Part shown: piece after piece, positions 8,800 through 17,358 of the stretch
How the letters are laid out: every line of letters begins with the position of its first letter
Numbering within the stretch: the first letter of the stretch is position 1
Source: UBA6059 sp965227155
GTDB lineage: Bacteria; Bacteroidota; Bacteroidia; Cytophagales; Cyclobacteriaceae
DNA length: 64,000 nt
NCBI GenBank assembly: GCA_965227155.1
Contig: OZ245731.1
Coordinates: forward strand, 3,596,001-3,660,000
Direction of reading: 5' to 3'
Position numbers and translations under genes: made by a program
The notes under the pieces: model-generated
Seen by the model: the letters and a program-made list of their open reading frames with translations, nothing else
What the model was told of the DNA's origin: nothing
Databases searched by the model: none

Positions 8800-9315
8800 T
8801 TACTGTCTATTCAGGAATAAAAAGACCTCAAGAAAATGCTTTTTGTTCACTAAATCTACTACCTCAATTTCCAGCCCTTTGCTTAATTCTAACCTATCAT
8901 CTTTGATGGAAATTGAAAAATGCCATTGTGAATTTTCATCACCCATGTCATAAATAAAAAAGTCACTGCCATCATTTACAGTTTCATAGCGATACTGTAC
9001 CTCCATTGCTTGGTGCTTTACTACCATATTTTCATGAGTGAAAGATACCTCGCCATTGCCTAAGGAAAATGGCCCCAACAGGTGCGTTTTCAAGTAAGCT
9101 TCCATGAAAGGCAACCTCTCATCTTCGCTTAGGTTAAAAACCGACATCCCGATTTCTTGGAGAGTAGCAGGTTGACCATCCAGGTAAATTAATGATGCCT
9201 GCCCATCAATTTCCCAGTTTCCGATTTTTGAATTACTCACTACATCCTCATCTTCCTGACATGAAAACACCACCATCAGTAGTGCCCCCACAAAAAACCA
9301 TTGCATGATTTTCAT
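8800..9315 (-). CDS. Putative lipoprotein of unknown function
   Basis: A 171-residue protein beginning MKIMQWFFVGALLMVVFSC, a signal sequence with a lipobox-like VFSC, so Cys19 is probably lipidated. The acidic residues right after the Cys (QEDEDVV) fit the Bacteroidota pattern associated with surface export of lipoproteins. The mature part looks all-beta with short strands (WEIDGQASLIYLDG, VSFTHENMVVKHQ). I do not recognise a family. It is monocistronic, followed by a strong hairpin. Confidence 0.7.
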   Translation of the reverse strand: MKIMQWFFVGALLMVVFSCQEDEDVVSNSKIGNWEIDGQASLIYLDGQPATLQEIGMSVFNLSEDERLPFMEAYLKTHLLGPFSLGNGEVSFTHENMVVKHQAMEVQYRYETVNDGSDFFIYDMGDENSQWHFSISIKDDRLELSKGLEIEVVDLVNKKHFLEVFLFLNRQ

Positions 9316-9577
9316 AAAACATGTTCATTAATAATTGATAATTTGTCCTTTTTTAACTTTTGAATTAATAGAATTTGAACAATGCTTAAGACTTCAAAAA
9401 TGTATTCCAGGTTGCTTTTAAATTGTTAAAAATTGTCATGAAAAAAGAGTCTGGAAGAGTCATCAAAAAAAGCTATATGAATAAGCTTCTTCAACTTTAA
9501 AAAACAATTTGAGATGCTCCTTAATGAAGTGTTATTAATTGAATAGGCCCAAACTATTCTCCAACAAATAAAAATGT
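9316..9577. other. Intergenic, no gene seen
   Basis: AT-rich spacer between the lipoprotein start and the trmJ-like gene end. It contains only a 20-codon spurious frame and no family signal. Confidence 0.5.
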
Positions 9578-9598
9578 ATTACCGTCTGCCTTGGTAAT
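9578..9598 (-). terminator. Possible terminator of the DoxX-AlkD-TrmJ operon
   Basis: A short stem ATTACC/GGTAAT, followed on the minus strand by ACATTTTTATTTG. It is downstream of the minus-strand stop at 9631. Weak stem. Confidence 0.35.
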
Positions 9599-9630
9599 CA
9601 GTTTTAAAAATGAGATCCAACCTTTCCTCA

Positions 9631-10314
9631 TCAAGGATTTTTTCTCTCCAATTTGTCAAGTACCTGCATCATCAATGCCATATCGGCTGCTGAGGTGCTG
9701 GCGAGCCGGTCAAGCATCCGCTGGTGTAAGCTTGGGTTTTGGTGAAGGTCTAGAGTTTTTATTAAGCCCTCTGCTCGCCTTAGAAATTCCTTTTGCAATC
9801 CCGGATTATAAGGTGTCAGCTCACCAGGCATTGGTAAATTAAACCTCGCCAGAGCATAGGCATACACCGTAATACTCTGGGATAGATTGAGTGAAGGATG
9901 CTTAGTGACCATAGGGATGTGGCTAAGCAGATCGCAGGCAGTAATTTCCGCAGCACTCAAACCGCTTTGCTCACTGCCAAAAGCCAATCCAACTTTTTGC
10001 ATTGCCGAATTCTTGCTCTTCAAGACCTCAACAAGCTCAGAGGGAGTGTAGCTGTCATGCCGGGTTTTCCGGCGTTTGGCGGTTGTCCCAATGACTAAGT
10101 CCAAATCTTGCCTGGCATCCTGCAAGGAGTCGAAGCACATGGCATTTTCCAAAATAGGATAAGAGCCATAGCCGGTTTTCCGGGTTGTGTCATTGAGGTA
10201 GTCGCAGGGCTGTACCAATCGCAGCGAGTCAAATCCCTGCGTATGCATGGCCCTGGCTGCAAATCCTATATGCTCAGCAAGGGCCGGCTTGCAAAGTATG
10301 AATACAATCTCCAT
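9631..10314 (-). CDS. trmJ: SPOUT RNA methyltransferase, TrmJ-like
   Basis: Predicted SAM-dependent 2'-O-ribose methyltransferase of the SpoU/TrmJ family (TrmJ modifies position 32 of tRNA). The trefoil-knot motifs are present in order: an N-terminal IVFILCKPALAEHIGFAARAM, GLAFGSEQSGLSAAEI (cofactor loop), and the knot segment PSLNLSQSITVYAYAL. The C-terminal helices (RMLDRLASTSAADMAL) resemble the dimerising tail of TrmJ. At 227 residues it is slightly shorter than the E. coli protein. The ATG overlaps the stop of the upstream alkD-like gene by one base, showing coupling. The exact target base is inferred from family only. Confidence 0.82.
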   Translation of the reverse strand: MEIVFILCKPALAEHIGFAARAMHTQGFDSLRLVQPCDYLNDTTRKTGYGSYPILENAMCFDSLQDARQDLDLVIGTTAKRRKTRHDSYTPSELVEVLKSKNSAMQKVGLAFGSEQSGLSAAEITACDLLSHIPMVTKHPSLNLSQSITVYAYALARFNLPMPGELTPYNPGLQKEFLRRAEGLIKTLDLHQNPSLHQRMLDRLASTSAADMALMMQVLDKLERKNP

Positions 10315-10979
10315 TAGCCGATATGCTTTAAAGCTTCACGTCTGCTCAGCGGTTTTAAGTTGGCCTTTGCTACAAATGACCTTACTTTTTCTGGTGCCGT
10401 TTTACCATATTGTCGTAAGGCCCAGCCAATTGCTTTTTGTATGAAAAACTCATCCGAATGCCGATGCTGATCGATAAAGCTGAATAGCCGTTTTTCATCG
10501 GTTTTTTCCTTATGGTTCAATTGAAAAAGGATGGCTGACCTGTTGAGCCACATATGATTGGAAACTACCCATTGATCCGGTCCATTCACCAGGCATTCTG
10601 GGAAGCGTAGGAAAAAATAGGATCCCATTTTACCAGCAAGGAAATCAACCGAATCCCACCAGCTTTTATTTGTTATCAGCCGGGTCAATAACGCCAGATC
10701 TTTTTCCAATAGCAGCTTTCGATATTTCCAAAGTGCTTCCATGGCAGCATATTGAAACTCCCGCTCGGGTAGGGTCCAGCATCCTTCTACAAAATCCAGT
10801 AGCTCACTACGGTTCCTGAGTGGATAATCCCGCCACAATTCCTTGATTGTCATGCTCCTCAGCGGTGATTTGATGCCCAAAAAAGGAAATTGGTCGCGCA
10901 TGTATTTTTTCATGCCAATGGCAATACTGGGGTCTTTATTTTCCCGAAAAAGCTGCACACAAACATCCAGGGTTTCCAT
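10314..10979 (-). CDS. DNA alkylation repair protein, AlkD-like HEAT-repeat glycosylase
   Basis: Predicted AlkD-family DNA glycosylase, which releases bulky or positively charged N3/N7-alkylated bases without flipping them. The whole protein (about 221 residues) is alpha-helical HEAT-like repeats. The signature NKSWWDSVDFLAGKMG contains the Trp/Asp pair of the AlkD active cleft, and FFIQKAIGWALRQYGK is the conserved C-terminal helix. The start at 10979 (METLDVCVQ) lies 4 bases after the DoxX stop. A longer frame to 11024 would overlap DoxX by 41 bases and adds nothing conserved. Middle gene of the DoxX-AlkD-TrmJ operon. Confidence 0.85.
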   Translation of the reverse strand: METLDVCVQLFRENKDPSIAIGMKKYMRDQFPFLGIKSPLRSMTIKELWRDYPLRNRSELLDFVEGCWTLPEREFQYAAMEALWKYRKLLLEKDLALLTRLITNKSWWDSVDFLAGKMGSYFFLRFPECLVNGPDQWVVSNHMWLNRSAILFQLNHKEKTDEKRLFSFIDQHRHSDEFFIQKAIGWALRQYGKTAPEKVRSFVAKANLKPLSRREALKHIG

Positions 10980-10983
10980 GCTA

Positions 10984-11340
10984 CTAAGCCAGGGTGTATT
11001 GATATGCCCACCAGATAAGAACAAATTGGACCGGCAACCTGAGCCACAATGCCCACATGGGTACTTTCATGCCTGCACCTTTGGCGATCAACTGGTAGAT
11101 GTTGGCTGGAAACACCACAATAAGAATTGCAATGATACCCCAGGCGGCTTGCTGCTGGTATTGTGGAATAAGCAGGCCTACACCCATTGTTATTTCAGCA
11201 ACCCCAGTAATCCAATTGATCCATTCCTTGAAAGGCAGAATAGGTGGGATGATTCTTAGAAAGAATTTGGGTTTGGCAAAATGCATGACCCCCGCAAAAA
11301 TGAAAAAGCCACCCATTACATATTTTAGAACTTCTATCAT
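10984..11340 (-). CDS. DoxX-family membrane protein
   Basis: A 118-residue inner-membrane protein with four predicted helices (YVMGGFFIFAGVMHF, WITGVAEITMGVGLLIP, AAWGIIAILIVVFPANIY, PVQFVLIWWAYQYTLA). The GVMHFAKPKFF and AEITMGVGLL blocks are typical of DoxX/DoxD-like proteins. Biochemical function is poorly defined. Some members are linked to thiol or oxidative-stress homeostasis. First gene of a three-gene minus-strand operon with alkylation repair and an RNA methyltransferase. Confidence 0.85.
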   Translation of the reverse strand: MIEVLKYVMGGFFIFAGVMHFAKPKFFLRIIPPILPFKEWINWITGVAEITMGVGLLIPQYQQQAAWGIIAILIVVFPANIYQLIAKGAGMKVPMWALWLRLPVQFVLIWWAYQYTLA

Positions 11341-11455
11341 AACCGCTAAAAGCCTGATTTTAAAGAAATTTTCGATCTAAGGTAATTAAGAATACCCAAT
11401 AGAAGGTATTGTCATAGGATTCTCGATTCCTGATCTTACCAAAAAATTATCAACC

Positions 11456-13558
11456 ATGATACGCATAATCTTTTTTATTATTTCTCTCGCCTGCACTACA
11501 CTGCTCTATGGCCAAAGTAATTTGGTTTTTTTGGATGAATTTGAAGACAATAGGTGGGAGTGGGCCGATTTTTCACATGATAATGCCGAGGCTTTTTTCA
11601 ATTATGGCCGATATGAGTTCAAACATAAAAGAGAGGAGGGCTCATGGAGTGTTTTTAAAACCATAGAGCTGGACGATACTAAAGATTGGCGATTTGAAAT
11701 AGTGATGGGTCACCTCAAGGGTATCACTAATTATGGCTATTCATTCCTATTTGGTAAGAAGGAAGACAGTTATTTTCAGTTTGCTTTGAGTGGTAACGGC
11801 TATTTCTACATTGGCGAGTATAAGAATGGAAAATACAGCGATGTACTGGATTGGGTTGAAAATAAGACCTTGATCAAAGGCTCAGGACAACTAAATAAGG
11901 TGGAAATAGCCCGCAATGGCAGCCAATGGTTGTTTCATATCAATGGTCAGCAGGTGCATAGCATGCCAGCTAAAAAATTATACGGCACAGGCATTGGGTT
12001 CAACATATCCAGGGAACAATCCATGACTGTAGAATCACTGAAGGTATACCAGGATGCCAGCCCAATCAAAACAGTACCTGATGTACCTATCGACCTTGTA
12101 AAGGAAAACCTGGGCAGAAATGTCAATACTGAATGGTATGAAAAAATGCCGGTCATCGCCCCCGATGGTAAAACACTGTTTTTCACGCGGGATGACTATC
12201 CACTCAATGTGGATCCTGAGGAGGATGACATCTGGACCTCCCGACTGGAAGGCAATGTGTGGAGTCAGGCAGAGCCCATGCCTTATCCGCTAAACCAGGA
12301 CTTCAACAATTCAGTGATTAGCGTAACGCCTGATAACAACAGTTTGCTGCTGCTAAACCGGTATGACCCTAATGGCGGTGGATCTGGCGGTTCCGGGCTT
12401 TCTATTTCGCATAGAACGAGTGACGGTTGGGAAATCCCACAGGATGTGGTGATTGAGAATTATTACAACAACAGCAACTACACGGAATCAAACCTATCCG
12501 GCAACAAAAAGGTCATTTTAATTACACTCAACAGGGACGACACACAAAATAAGGAGGAAACAGACTACCGCGATATCTATGTTTGTTTTAGAAACGATGA
12601 TGGTTCCTTTACCGAACCTATCAATGCCGGACCGAGCATCAATACCCCGGGTGATGAAACCTCGCCCTTCCTTGCTGCTGATAATAAAACATTGTACTTC
12701 AGCTCCAGTGGCTGGCCGGGTTATGGTAGTTCTGACATTTTTGTGACCAAGCGACTGGATGACACCTGGACCAATTGGAGTGAACCTCAAAACCTGGGTA
12801 TGGGCATCAATACTTCTGGTTGGGATGCTTATTTCTCTATACCCGCCTCAGGTGCTTACGCGTATTTGATCTCAGCCAACAATTCCATCGGCGGGGGAGA
12901 TGTGTTTCGGGTTAAGCTACCGCCAAACTTGCTGCCAGAGCCGGTTGTACTGGTGTCTGGTGTGGTGTACGACAGTAAAACAGACAAGCCTATAGCAGCA
13001 AACGTTAGTTATACTGACCTGCTTACTGGGGAGCAGTTGGGTATTGCCAGCTCCGATCCCAATGATGGATCTTACCAGATAGTATTGCCTTTGGGTAAAC
13101 AGTATGCATTCCGTGGTGAGAAAAATGGCTATTATCCTGTGAGCGAAAACCTGGACGTAAGGGAACTGGCTGAATACAAGGAGGTGACTAAAGACCTTTA
13201 TATGGCGCCTCTTGAGGTAGGCCAGACAGTTCGGATCAACAATATTTTCTTTGAGTTTAACAAATCCGAATTGAAGGAGGAATCCTTTGAGGAATTGAAT
13301 CTACTGGTGAGAATTCTGAATGATAATCCTGATCTTAAAATTGAGCTGGGTGGCCATACCGATAGCAAGGGTAGCGATGATTACAATATGAATCTATCCA
13401 CCGAAAGAGCAGCATCTGTAAAGGCCTATCTACTTGAGAAAGGCATTGCGGCAGATAGACTGGTGAGTAAAGGCTACGGCGAAACCAAGCCAATTGCGGA
13501 CAATGCTACTGAGGAGGGCCAGGCGCTAAACAGGAGGGTAGAGTTTACGATTCTATAG
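11456..13558 (+). CDS. PD40 beta-propeller / carboxypeptidase-regulatory / OmpA-family outer-membrane protein
   Basis: A 700-residue envelope protein. Order of parts: signal peptide (to about residue 19, ending LLYGQ), a jelly-roll-like module (FLDEFEDNRWEW to about 200), PD40/TolB-like propeller blades (KMPVIAPDGKTLFFTRDD, SPFLAADNKTLYFSSSGWPG), a CarboxypepD-reg-like beta sandwich (VSGVVYDSKTDKPIAANV), and a C-terminal OmpA peptidoglycan-binding domain (INNIFFEFNKSEL, HTDSKGSDDYNMNLSTERA, LNRRVEF). The OmpA residues that grip diaminopimelate (Asp and Arg in the NLSTERA and NRRVEF blocks) are present. It probably anchors the outer membrane to peptidoglycan and binds an extracellular or periplasmic partner with the propeller. 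Family known in Bacteroidota; ligand unknown. Confidence 0.9.
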   Translation: MIRIIFFIISLACTTLLYGQSNLVFLDEFEDNRWEWADFSHDNAEAFFNYGRYEFKHKREEGSWSVFKTIELDDTKDWRFEIVMGHLKGITNYGYSFLFGKKEDSYFQFALSGNGYFYIGEYKNGKYSDVLDWVENKTLIKGSGQLNKVEIARNGSQWLFHINGQQVHSMPAKKLYGTGIGFNISREQSMTVESLKVYQDASPIKTVPDVPIDLVKENLGRNVNTEWYEKMPVIAPDGKTLFFTRDDYPLNVDPEEDDIWTSRLEGNVWSQAEPMPYPLNQDFNNSVISVTPDNNSLLLLNRYDPNGGGSGGSGLSISHRTSDGWEIPQDVVIENYYNNSNYTESNLSGNKKVILITLNRDDTQNKEETDYRDIYVCFRNDDGSFTEPINAGPSINTPGDETSPFLAADNKTLYFSSSGWPGYGSSDIFVTKRLDDTWTNWSEPQNLGMGINTSGWDAYFSIPASGAYAYLISANNSIGGGDVFRVKLPPNLLPEPVVLVSGVVYDSKTDKPIAANVSYTDLLTGEQLGIASSDPNDGSYQIVLPLGKQYAFRGEKNGYYPVSENLDVRELAEYKEVTKDLYMAPLEVGQTVRINNIFFEFNKSELKEESFEELNLLVRILNDNPDLKIELGGHTDSKGSDDYNMNLSTERAASVKAYLLEKGIAADRLVSKGYGETKPIADNATEEGQALNRRVEFTIL

Positions 13559-13629
13559 CCAATGCTAATAGGCTAAGCGAAATTCCAGCCCATAGTGTAT
13601 GGTTCCCGCTAAAACCTTAACCTGATGAT

Positions 13630-13865
13630 TTATGTCCACAAGGGGGAAATGATGGTCGTTTCAAGATCGTTCTGCCTCTTAGTGGCTACTTTGTGAAACT
13701 CTGTGTAAAAACTATAGCACAAAGCAACACAGAGGGTCACAGAGATAATATTAGAGGCATGCAGGTCTGGTGAAGGCTGAAGTTTCATAACCCTGCCATT
13801 GCAAGCGCAGAGTGAGTGCGTAAAACCACATAGGGTTATTGATTCGTGAGGACAGGAATCAAGGC
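13630..13865 (+). repeat. C-type dispersed unit, copy C1
   Basis: About 235 bp, nearly identical to C2 over its 3' half (AGAGATAATATTAGAGGCATG through GTAAAACCACA). It has interleaved inverted words: CTTTGTG and CTCTGTG, followed in the same order by CACAAAG and CACAGAG. It ends with palindrome copy 2 at 13839-13865. Noncoding. Confidence 0.8.
13839..13865 (+). repeat. 27-nt AGGA-loop palindrome, copy 2
   Basis: TTGATTCGTG, AGGA, then CAGGAATCAA and GGC: one mismatch in the stem. It closes unit C1. Confidence 0.8.
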
Positions 13866-13917
13866 ATAGTCCCTTCCGAGATTGAGAAATAGTCCTTGCT
13901 ATATCCTAAACTGTAGG

Positions 13918-14175
13918 TTTGTGTCCCCTGGGGGACTATAGGGGGGAAATTGGGCCAGTTTCTAATACTTTGTGCCCCTTAGTGACTTCTTTGCGAAACT
14001 CTGTGTAAAAACTATAGCACAAAGCAACTCAAAGAAGCACAGAGGGTCACAGAGATAATATTAGAGGCATGCAGGTCTGGTGAAGGCTGAAGTTTCATAA
14101 TCCTGCCATTGCAAGCGCAGAGCGAGTGCGTAAAACCACACAGGCTTATTGATTCGTGAGGACATGAATAAAGCC
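13918..14175 (+). repeat. C-type dispersed unit, copy C2
   Basis: Tandem second copy. It opens with the perfect inverted repeat GTCCCC-TG-GGGGAC (about 13923-13936), carries an extra AAAGAAGCACAGAGGGT word relative to C1, and ends with palindrome copy 3. It lies just before the stop of the ABC permease gene. Confidence 0.8.
14149..14175 (+). repeat. 27-nt AGGA-loop palindrome, copy 3
   Basis: The left arm matches the consensus (TTGATTCGTG) with the AGGA loop. The right arm has drifted (CATGAATAAA). Confidence 0.7.
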
Positions 14176-14193
14176 ATAGGATTTTCTATCGTA

Positions 14194-15021
14194 TTACTTT
14201 AAATCCTTACGTGTTAGCGTGTAGTAAATGGCTGTGATGTAGATGATAAGCCAACCGCTACTGATCAGGATTGCACTCCATGGAATAAAGTCTACGATCT
14301 CCTTAAAAATGTACTTTTTGAAAGGCAGTTGAATCAGGTTGTTAAGTGATTGTATCGGAAAAAACTGTGCTATATGGGGTAATATCGTGTGGCTCAGGTA
14401 AGGATTATGCTCAAAATTGACTGTCATGATGGGCTCAAACATCCAGGTGTACAAAAAGAGGGTAATGATGGCGAATCCTGCTTTTTTGATGAATAAAGCA
14501 ATCAAAAATGCCAGAGAGCAAAAAACAATAATTTCAAAGCAGTAAGCCGCTAAAAACTCAAGCTTTTGAAACATATAGGGCATACCTAGCGGGTGAGAAT
14601 AAATGGAACCATTGATCATCCCTGCCACAAAAAGTATCATCACACTGGTTAAGGCCATTATCACAATCAATGTCATTTTGCTTATGATAAACTCGCGTTT
14701 GCTTATACCATCAATCACATTTTGACGGAGTGTGTTGTAGCTCAGGTCATTATTGACGGAAATGATGACAATAAAACCGAGCAGGATTTTTGAAAAGGTG
14801 GCCAGGTAGGTGGTATTTTGCCAAATGTCAGGGAAATCATAAATCGGCAGCATGGTGGGATCTAAGCCTTCAAGGTCTGCACCCATTGATTTTAACCACT
14901 CCAGGAATAAAACTCCGAAAGATGTAATTGCCAGCAGAGCAAATAAGTACATACCCATCAAAATCCAAAAGACCCTATAGTTTCTTAGCTTAAGCCATTC
15001 AAGTTGAAATGCTCTAATCAT
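14194..15021 (-). CDS. ABC-2 type transporter permease
   Basis: A 275-residue permease partner of the ATPase encoded just upstream, which it overlaps by 8 bases. About six membrane segments are visible, including VFWILMGMYLFALLAITSFG near the N-terminus, then ILLGFIVIISVNN, MTLIVIMALTSVMILFVAGM, FCSLAFLIALFI, ITLFLYTWMF and a C-terminal ILISSGWLIIYITAIYYT. The segment YNTLRQNVIDGISKREFIISK is typical of the Bacteroidota ABC-2 permeases of lantibiotic-immunity or NatB-like type. Substrate unknown. Last gene of the ECF sigma operon. Confidence 0.85.
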   Translation of the reverse strand: MIRAFQLEWLKLRNYRVFWILMGMYLFALLAITSFGVLFLEWLKSMGADLEGLDPTMLPIYDFPDIWQNTTYLATFSKILLGFIVIISVNNDLSYNTLRQNVIDGISKREFIISKMTLIVIMALTSVMILFVAGMINGSIYSHPLGMPYMFQKLEFLAAYCFEIIVFCSLAFLIALFIKKAGFAIITLFLYTWMFEPIMTVNFEHNPYLSHTILPHIAQFFPIQSLNNLIQLPFKKYIFKEIVDFIPWSAILISSGWLIIYITAIYYTLTRKDLK

Positions 15022-15910
15022 TTTCTTTCAGGATTTTTAGAAATTGTTTTTCCAGCGAATTGGTTTGCGTTACAAGCTTTTTCAGTACAATACCCTGCTG
15101 AAATAGGTATTGATTGACATCTTGCGCGGTAAAATGCTCCGAAAGCTCCAGCTGCAGGCTGCCATTGGAGGCCAGGACTTTCGTAACTCCGCTGCATCCC
15201 TTCACCGTTTCTTCCAGCCTTGCCAAATCATCAGATGATATCTCTACTGTATTGGTTTCGCCGAGAATATCATTTACAGGACCTTCATGTAGCTTCACAC
15301 CATTTTTCAGCACACAGAAATCGGAGCATACTTTCTGCACCTCATCCAGCAGATGGCTGGCAAGGATGATCGTTTTACCTTCCTTAGCAATGGTGGTAAT
15401 TAAAGCACGTATCTCCGCAATACCTTGTGGATCAAGACCATTGGTGGGTTCATCCAAAATAAGCACCGGTGGATCGGCAAGGAGTGCTGATGCTATGGAC
15501 AACCGCTGTTTCATTCCCAGGCTGTAGGTCTTAAATTTATCATGCCTGCGGCTGAAGAGATCTACCTGCTCCAGCACTTGATCGATTCTCGATACCGGTG
15601 CCTCCTTGATGTGCGCTACAATCCTTAGATTTTGAACGGCAGACAGATAAGGGTAGAAACAAGGGGTTTCTAATATGGCACCAATTCTTTTTCTGCTACT
15701 CACATTGGACATCCCGCCAAACCAGCTATATGAGCCTGAAGTTGGTGATACAACGTCCAGCAGCAATCCCAGTGTAGTTGTTTTACCACTTCCGTTGGGT
15801 CCCAGTAACCCATAAACACATCCCTTTCGGATGGTCAAATTAAGGTCGTGAACAGCCCTGATTTTACCAAAATATTTGGTGAGGTGCTTTGTCTCGAGAA
15901 TCAATTCCAT
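15014..15910 (-). CDS. ABC transporter ATP-binding protein
   Basis: ATPase subunit of an ABC-2 exporter (298 residues). Walker A is LLGPNGSGKTTTLG (about residues 34-47), the signature is YSLGMKQRLSIASALLADP, and Walker B is VLILDEPTNGLDPQG followed by the switch His in ILASHLLDEVQ. A C-terminal extension (from about 215) matches the DUF4162-like tail of this subfamily. It starts inside the 3' end of the upstream DUF4252 gene (10-base overlap) and overlaps the permease gene downstream, so the operon is tightly coupled. Confidence 0.95.
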   Translation of the reverse strand: MELILETKHLTKYFGKIRAVHDLNLTIRKGCVYGLLGPNGSGKTTTLGLLLDVVSPTSGSYSWFGGMSNVSSRKRIGAILETPCFYPYLSAVQNLRIVAHIKEAPVSRIDQVLEQVDLFSRRHDKFKTYSLGMKQRLSIASALLADPPVLILDEPTNGLDPQGIAEIRALITTIAKEGKTIILASHLLDEVQKVCSDFCVLKNGVKLHEGPVNDILGETNTVEISSDDLARLEETVKGCSGVTKVLASNGSLQLELSEHFTAQDVNQYLFQQGIVLKKLVTQTNSLEKQFLKILKEND

Positions 15911-16404
15911 TCCTCTGGTTTTAGGTTCAGCACATTGAAGACATCATTTTCTTGCAGTGTATTCATTAGGGTTGGAATTTTTTGCCAGGCTACATTGCCC
16001 CTTAGAAAAAATGCCAATACCTGGTCTGCCAGCGTAATGACCCCCACCATTTCATCTATACGACTTTCCTTGCCCAGTATTATGGTGTGCTGTCCTGCAC
16101 CTTCGATATAAACATATTCTTCAAAACCTGCCTCTCTGTACGCCATCAACATCTGATCGTAGGACCGGGATGTCGTAGCAACGGAATCCAGTTCATAAAT
16201 AAGGAGCTTATCGATGGAGGAGGCCAGTTCATCAAAAGCAGTATTGTCATTAAGGTTTAGCATACGCAGCGTGCTAGGGTATAGGCAGTAACTCTGTAGA
16301 AAACGCTGCTTGGCATAGTCTTTAAAAATGTCTTCTTGCGCCAATAGGGCTTGTGATAGCCCTAAAAGCAAAACCATAATAACAATAGGTTTTTTGGTAG
16401 ACAT
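15901..16404 (-). CDS. DUF4252-like secreted protein, second copy
   Basis: A protein of about 167 residues with a signal peptide (KPIVIMVLLLGLSQALLAQ) starting at 16404. A longer frame to 16452 would overlap the previous gene and adds only unconserved residues. The pattern SYDQMLMAYREAGFEEYVYIEG and ESRIDEMVGVITLADQVLAFFLRG parallels the neighbouring DUF4252 protein (FEELMTVLDAEENFHFAIKE, ISELIMVSGGKKGFSLISLYG), so the two look like diverged paralogues. Predicted periplasmic or membrane-associated. Role unknown. It sits between the first DUF4252 gene and the ABC ATPase. Confidence 0.78.
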   Translation of the reverse strand: MSTKKPIVIMVLLLGLSQALLAQEDIFKDYAKQRFLQSYCLYPSTLRMLNLNDNTAFDELASSIDKLLIYELDSVATTSRSYDQMLMAYREAGFEEYVYIEGAGQHTIILGKESRIDEMVGVITLADQVLAFFLRGNVAWQKIPTLMNTLQENDVFNVLNLKPEEWN

Positions 16405-16405
16405 G

Positions 16406-16930
16406 CTAGTTTTCAGGTTGGTCGAGTTTATCAAGGCCGGAAAGCCCTTCAACCCTCATGCTCCTGGCTATCTTTGAGATATTTTTCAGATCAATTTCTC
16501 CATACAAACTAATCAATGAGAATCCTTTTTTACCTCCCGACACCATGATGAGTTCGGAAATAATACCTCCCTTTTCTTTGATGGCAAAATGGAAGTTTTC
16601 CTCGGCATCCAGTACTGTCATCAGCTCTTCAAAACCTGCCTTATTCACGTCATCAATGCCGGTCTTATAAAGTTTACTGGCATTGGCTACACTGTCACCA
16701 TAAAGGATTTTCATGCCTTTGAGTTTGCTTACTGCTTTGAGGAACTCTTCCTCTTCCTCACTGCCGGCCTCCAGTTCGGTGAATAATGAAAACATCTTGC
16801 TGCTGATTGAAGCTTTCACATAGTCTTCATTGTCACGGAACTGATCAAAATACTTGCTCACCACTTCGCCCTGGGCCCATGCACCCAAAGTCATCAGTAA
16901 TGCTGCTAATAATGTTACTGCCTGTTTCAT
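16406..16930 (-). CDS. DUF4252 domain protein
   Basis: A 174-residue secreted protein with signal peptide MKQAVTLLAALLMTLGAWAQ. The DUF4252 body follows: VSKYFDQFRDNEDYVKASISSKMFSLF, LKGMKILYGDS, then LIMVSGGKKGFSLISLYGEIDLKNISKIA. DUF4252 is almost confined to Bacteroidota and its function is unknown. The consistent linkage to an ECF sigma factor seen here suggests an envelope-response role (inference). It starts 3 bases before the stop of the small membrane gene upstream. Confidence 0.88.
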   Translation of the reverse strand: MKQAVTLLAALLMTLGAWAQGEVVSKYFDQFRDNEDYVKASISSKMFSLFTELEAGSEEEEEFLKAVSKLKGMKILYGDSVANASKLYKTGIDDVNKAGFEELMTVLDAEENFHFAIKEKGGIISELIMVSGGKKGFSLISLYGEIDLKNISKIARSMRVEGLSGLDKLDQPEN

Positions 16931-17358
16931 AATTGTTCTTGTTTAATGATATTTTCTGCTTTATTTAATTTTTTCAATTGTAATGTGTGTTGCTTTGCCT
17001 CATTGATAGAAGTTGACATGCTGCCCAGCACCGTTTGTGCAATTTCATAGGCTTGCTGAGGGTCTGTAATTTCAAAATCATGTTGCCTGCCCGAATCCCT
17101 AAGTATTAGGGCACCCACAATGATGCCCAATGTAATGGTAGCAGCTACCGCATATTTTGTTTGCTGGAACCAGCCCCCTGGCTTTGTGAAAGCTTTTGAA
17201 GAAGACTGACTCGCCGTTTGGTCAAGGCCTTGAAAAAACAAGCCGGTAGGCGTAAGGGAGGGATTTTTCCTGAAATAGGATTTCAGCTCCTTTTCCTCCT
17301 GCAGGGTTGTTTCTCCAGCCCAGTATTTCTCCAATAGCTGATTAATTCGCGATTCCAT
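16927..17358 (-). CDS. Small membrane protein, probable anti-sigma or sigma-operon regulator
   Basis: About 143 residues. The N-terminal cytoplasmic part (RINQLLEKYWAGETTLQEEKELKSYF) has the LLxKYWxGxTxxxEExxL pattern common in Bacteroidota anti-sigma-like proteins encoded after ECF sigma genes. A single membrane helix follows (YAVAATITLGIIVGALIL), then a helical outer part (YEIAQTVLGSMSTSINEAKQH). The start ATG at 17358 overlaps the sigma gene end. By position and topology it is the likely membrane anchor that restrains the sigma factor. This is inferred, not proven by sequence. Confidence 0.75.
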   Translation of the reverse strand: MESRINQLLEKYWAGETTLQEEKELKSYFRKNPSLTPTGLFFQGLDQTASQSSSKAFTKPGGWFQQTKYAVAATITLGIIVGALILRDSGRQHDFEITDPQQAYEIAQTVLGSMSTSINEAKQHTLQLKKLNKAENIIKQEQL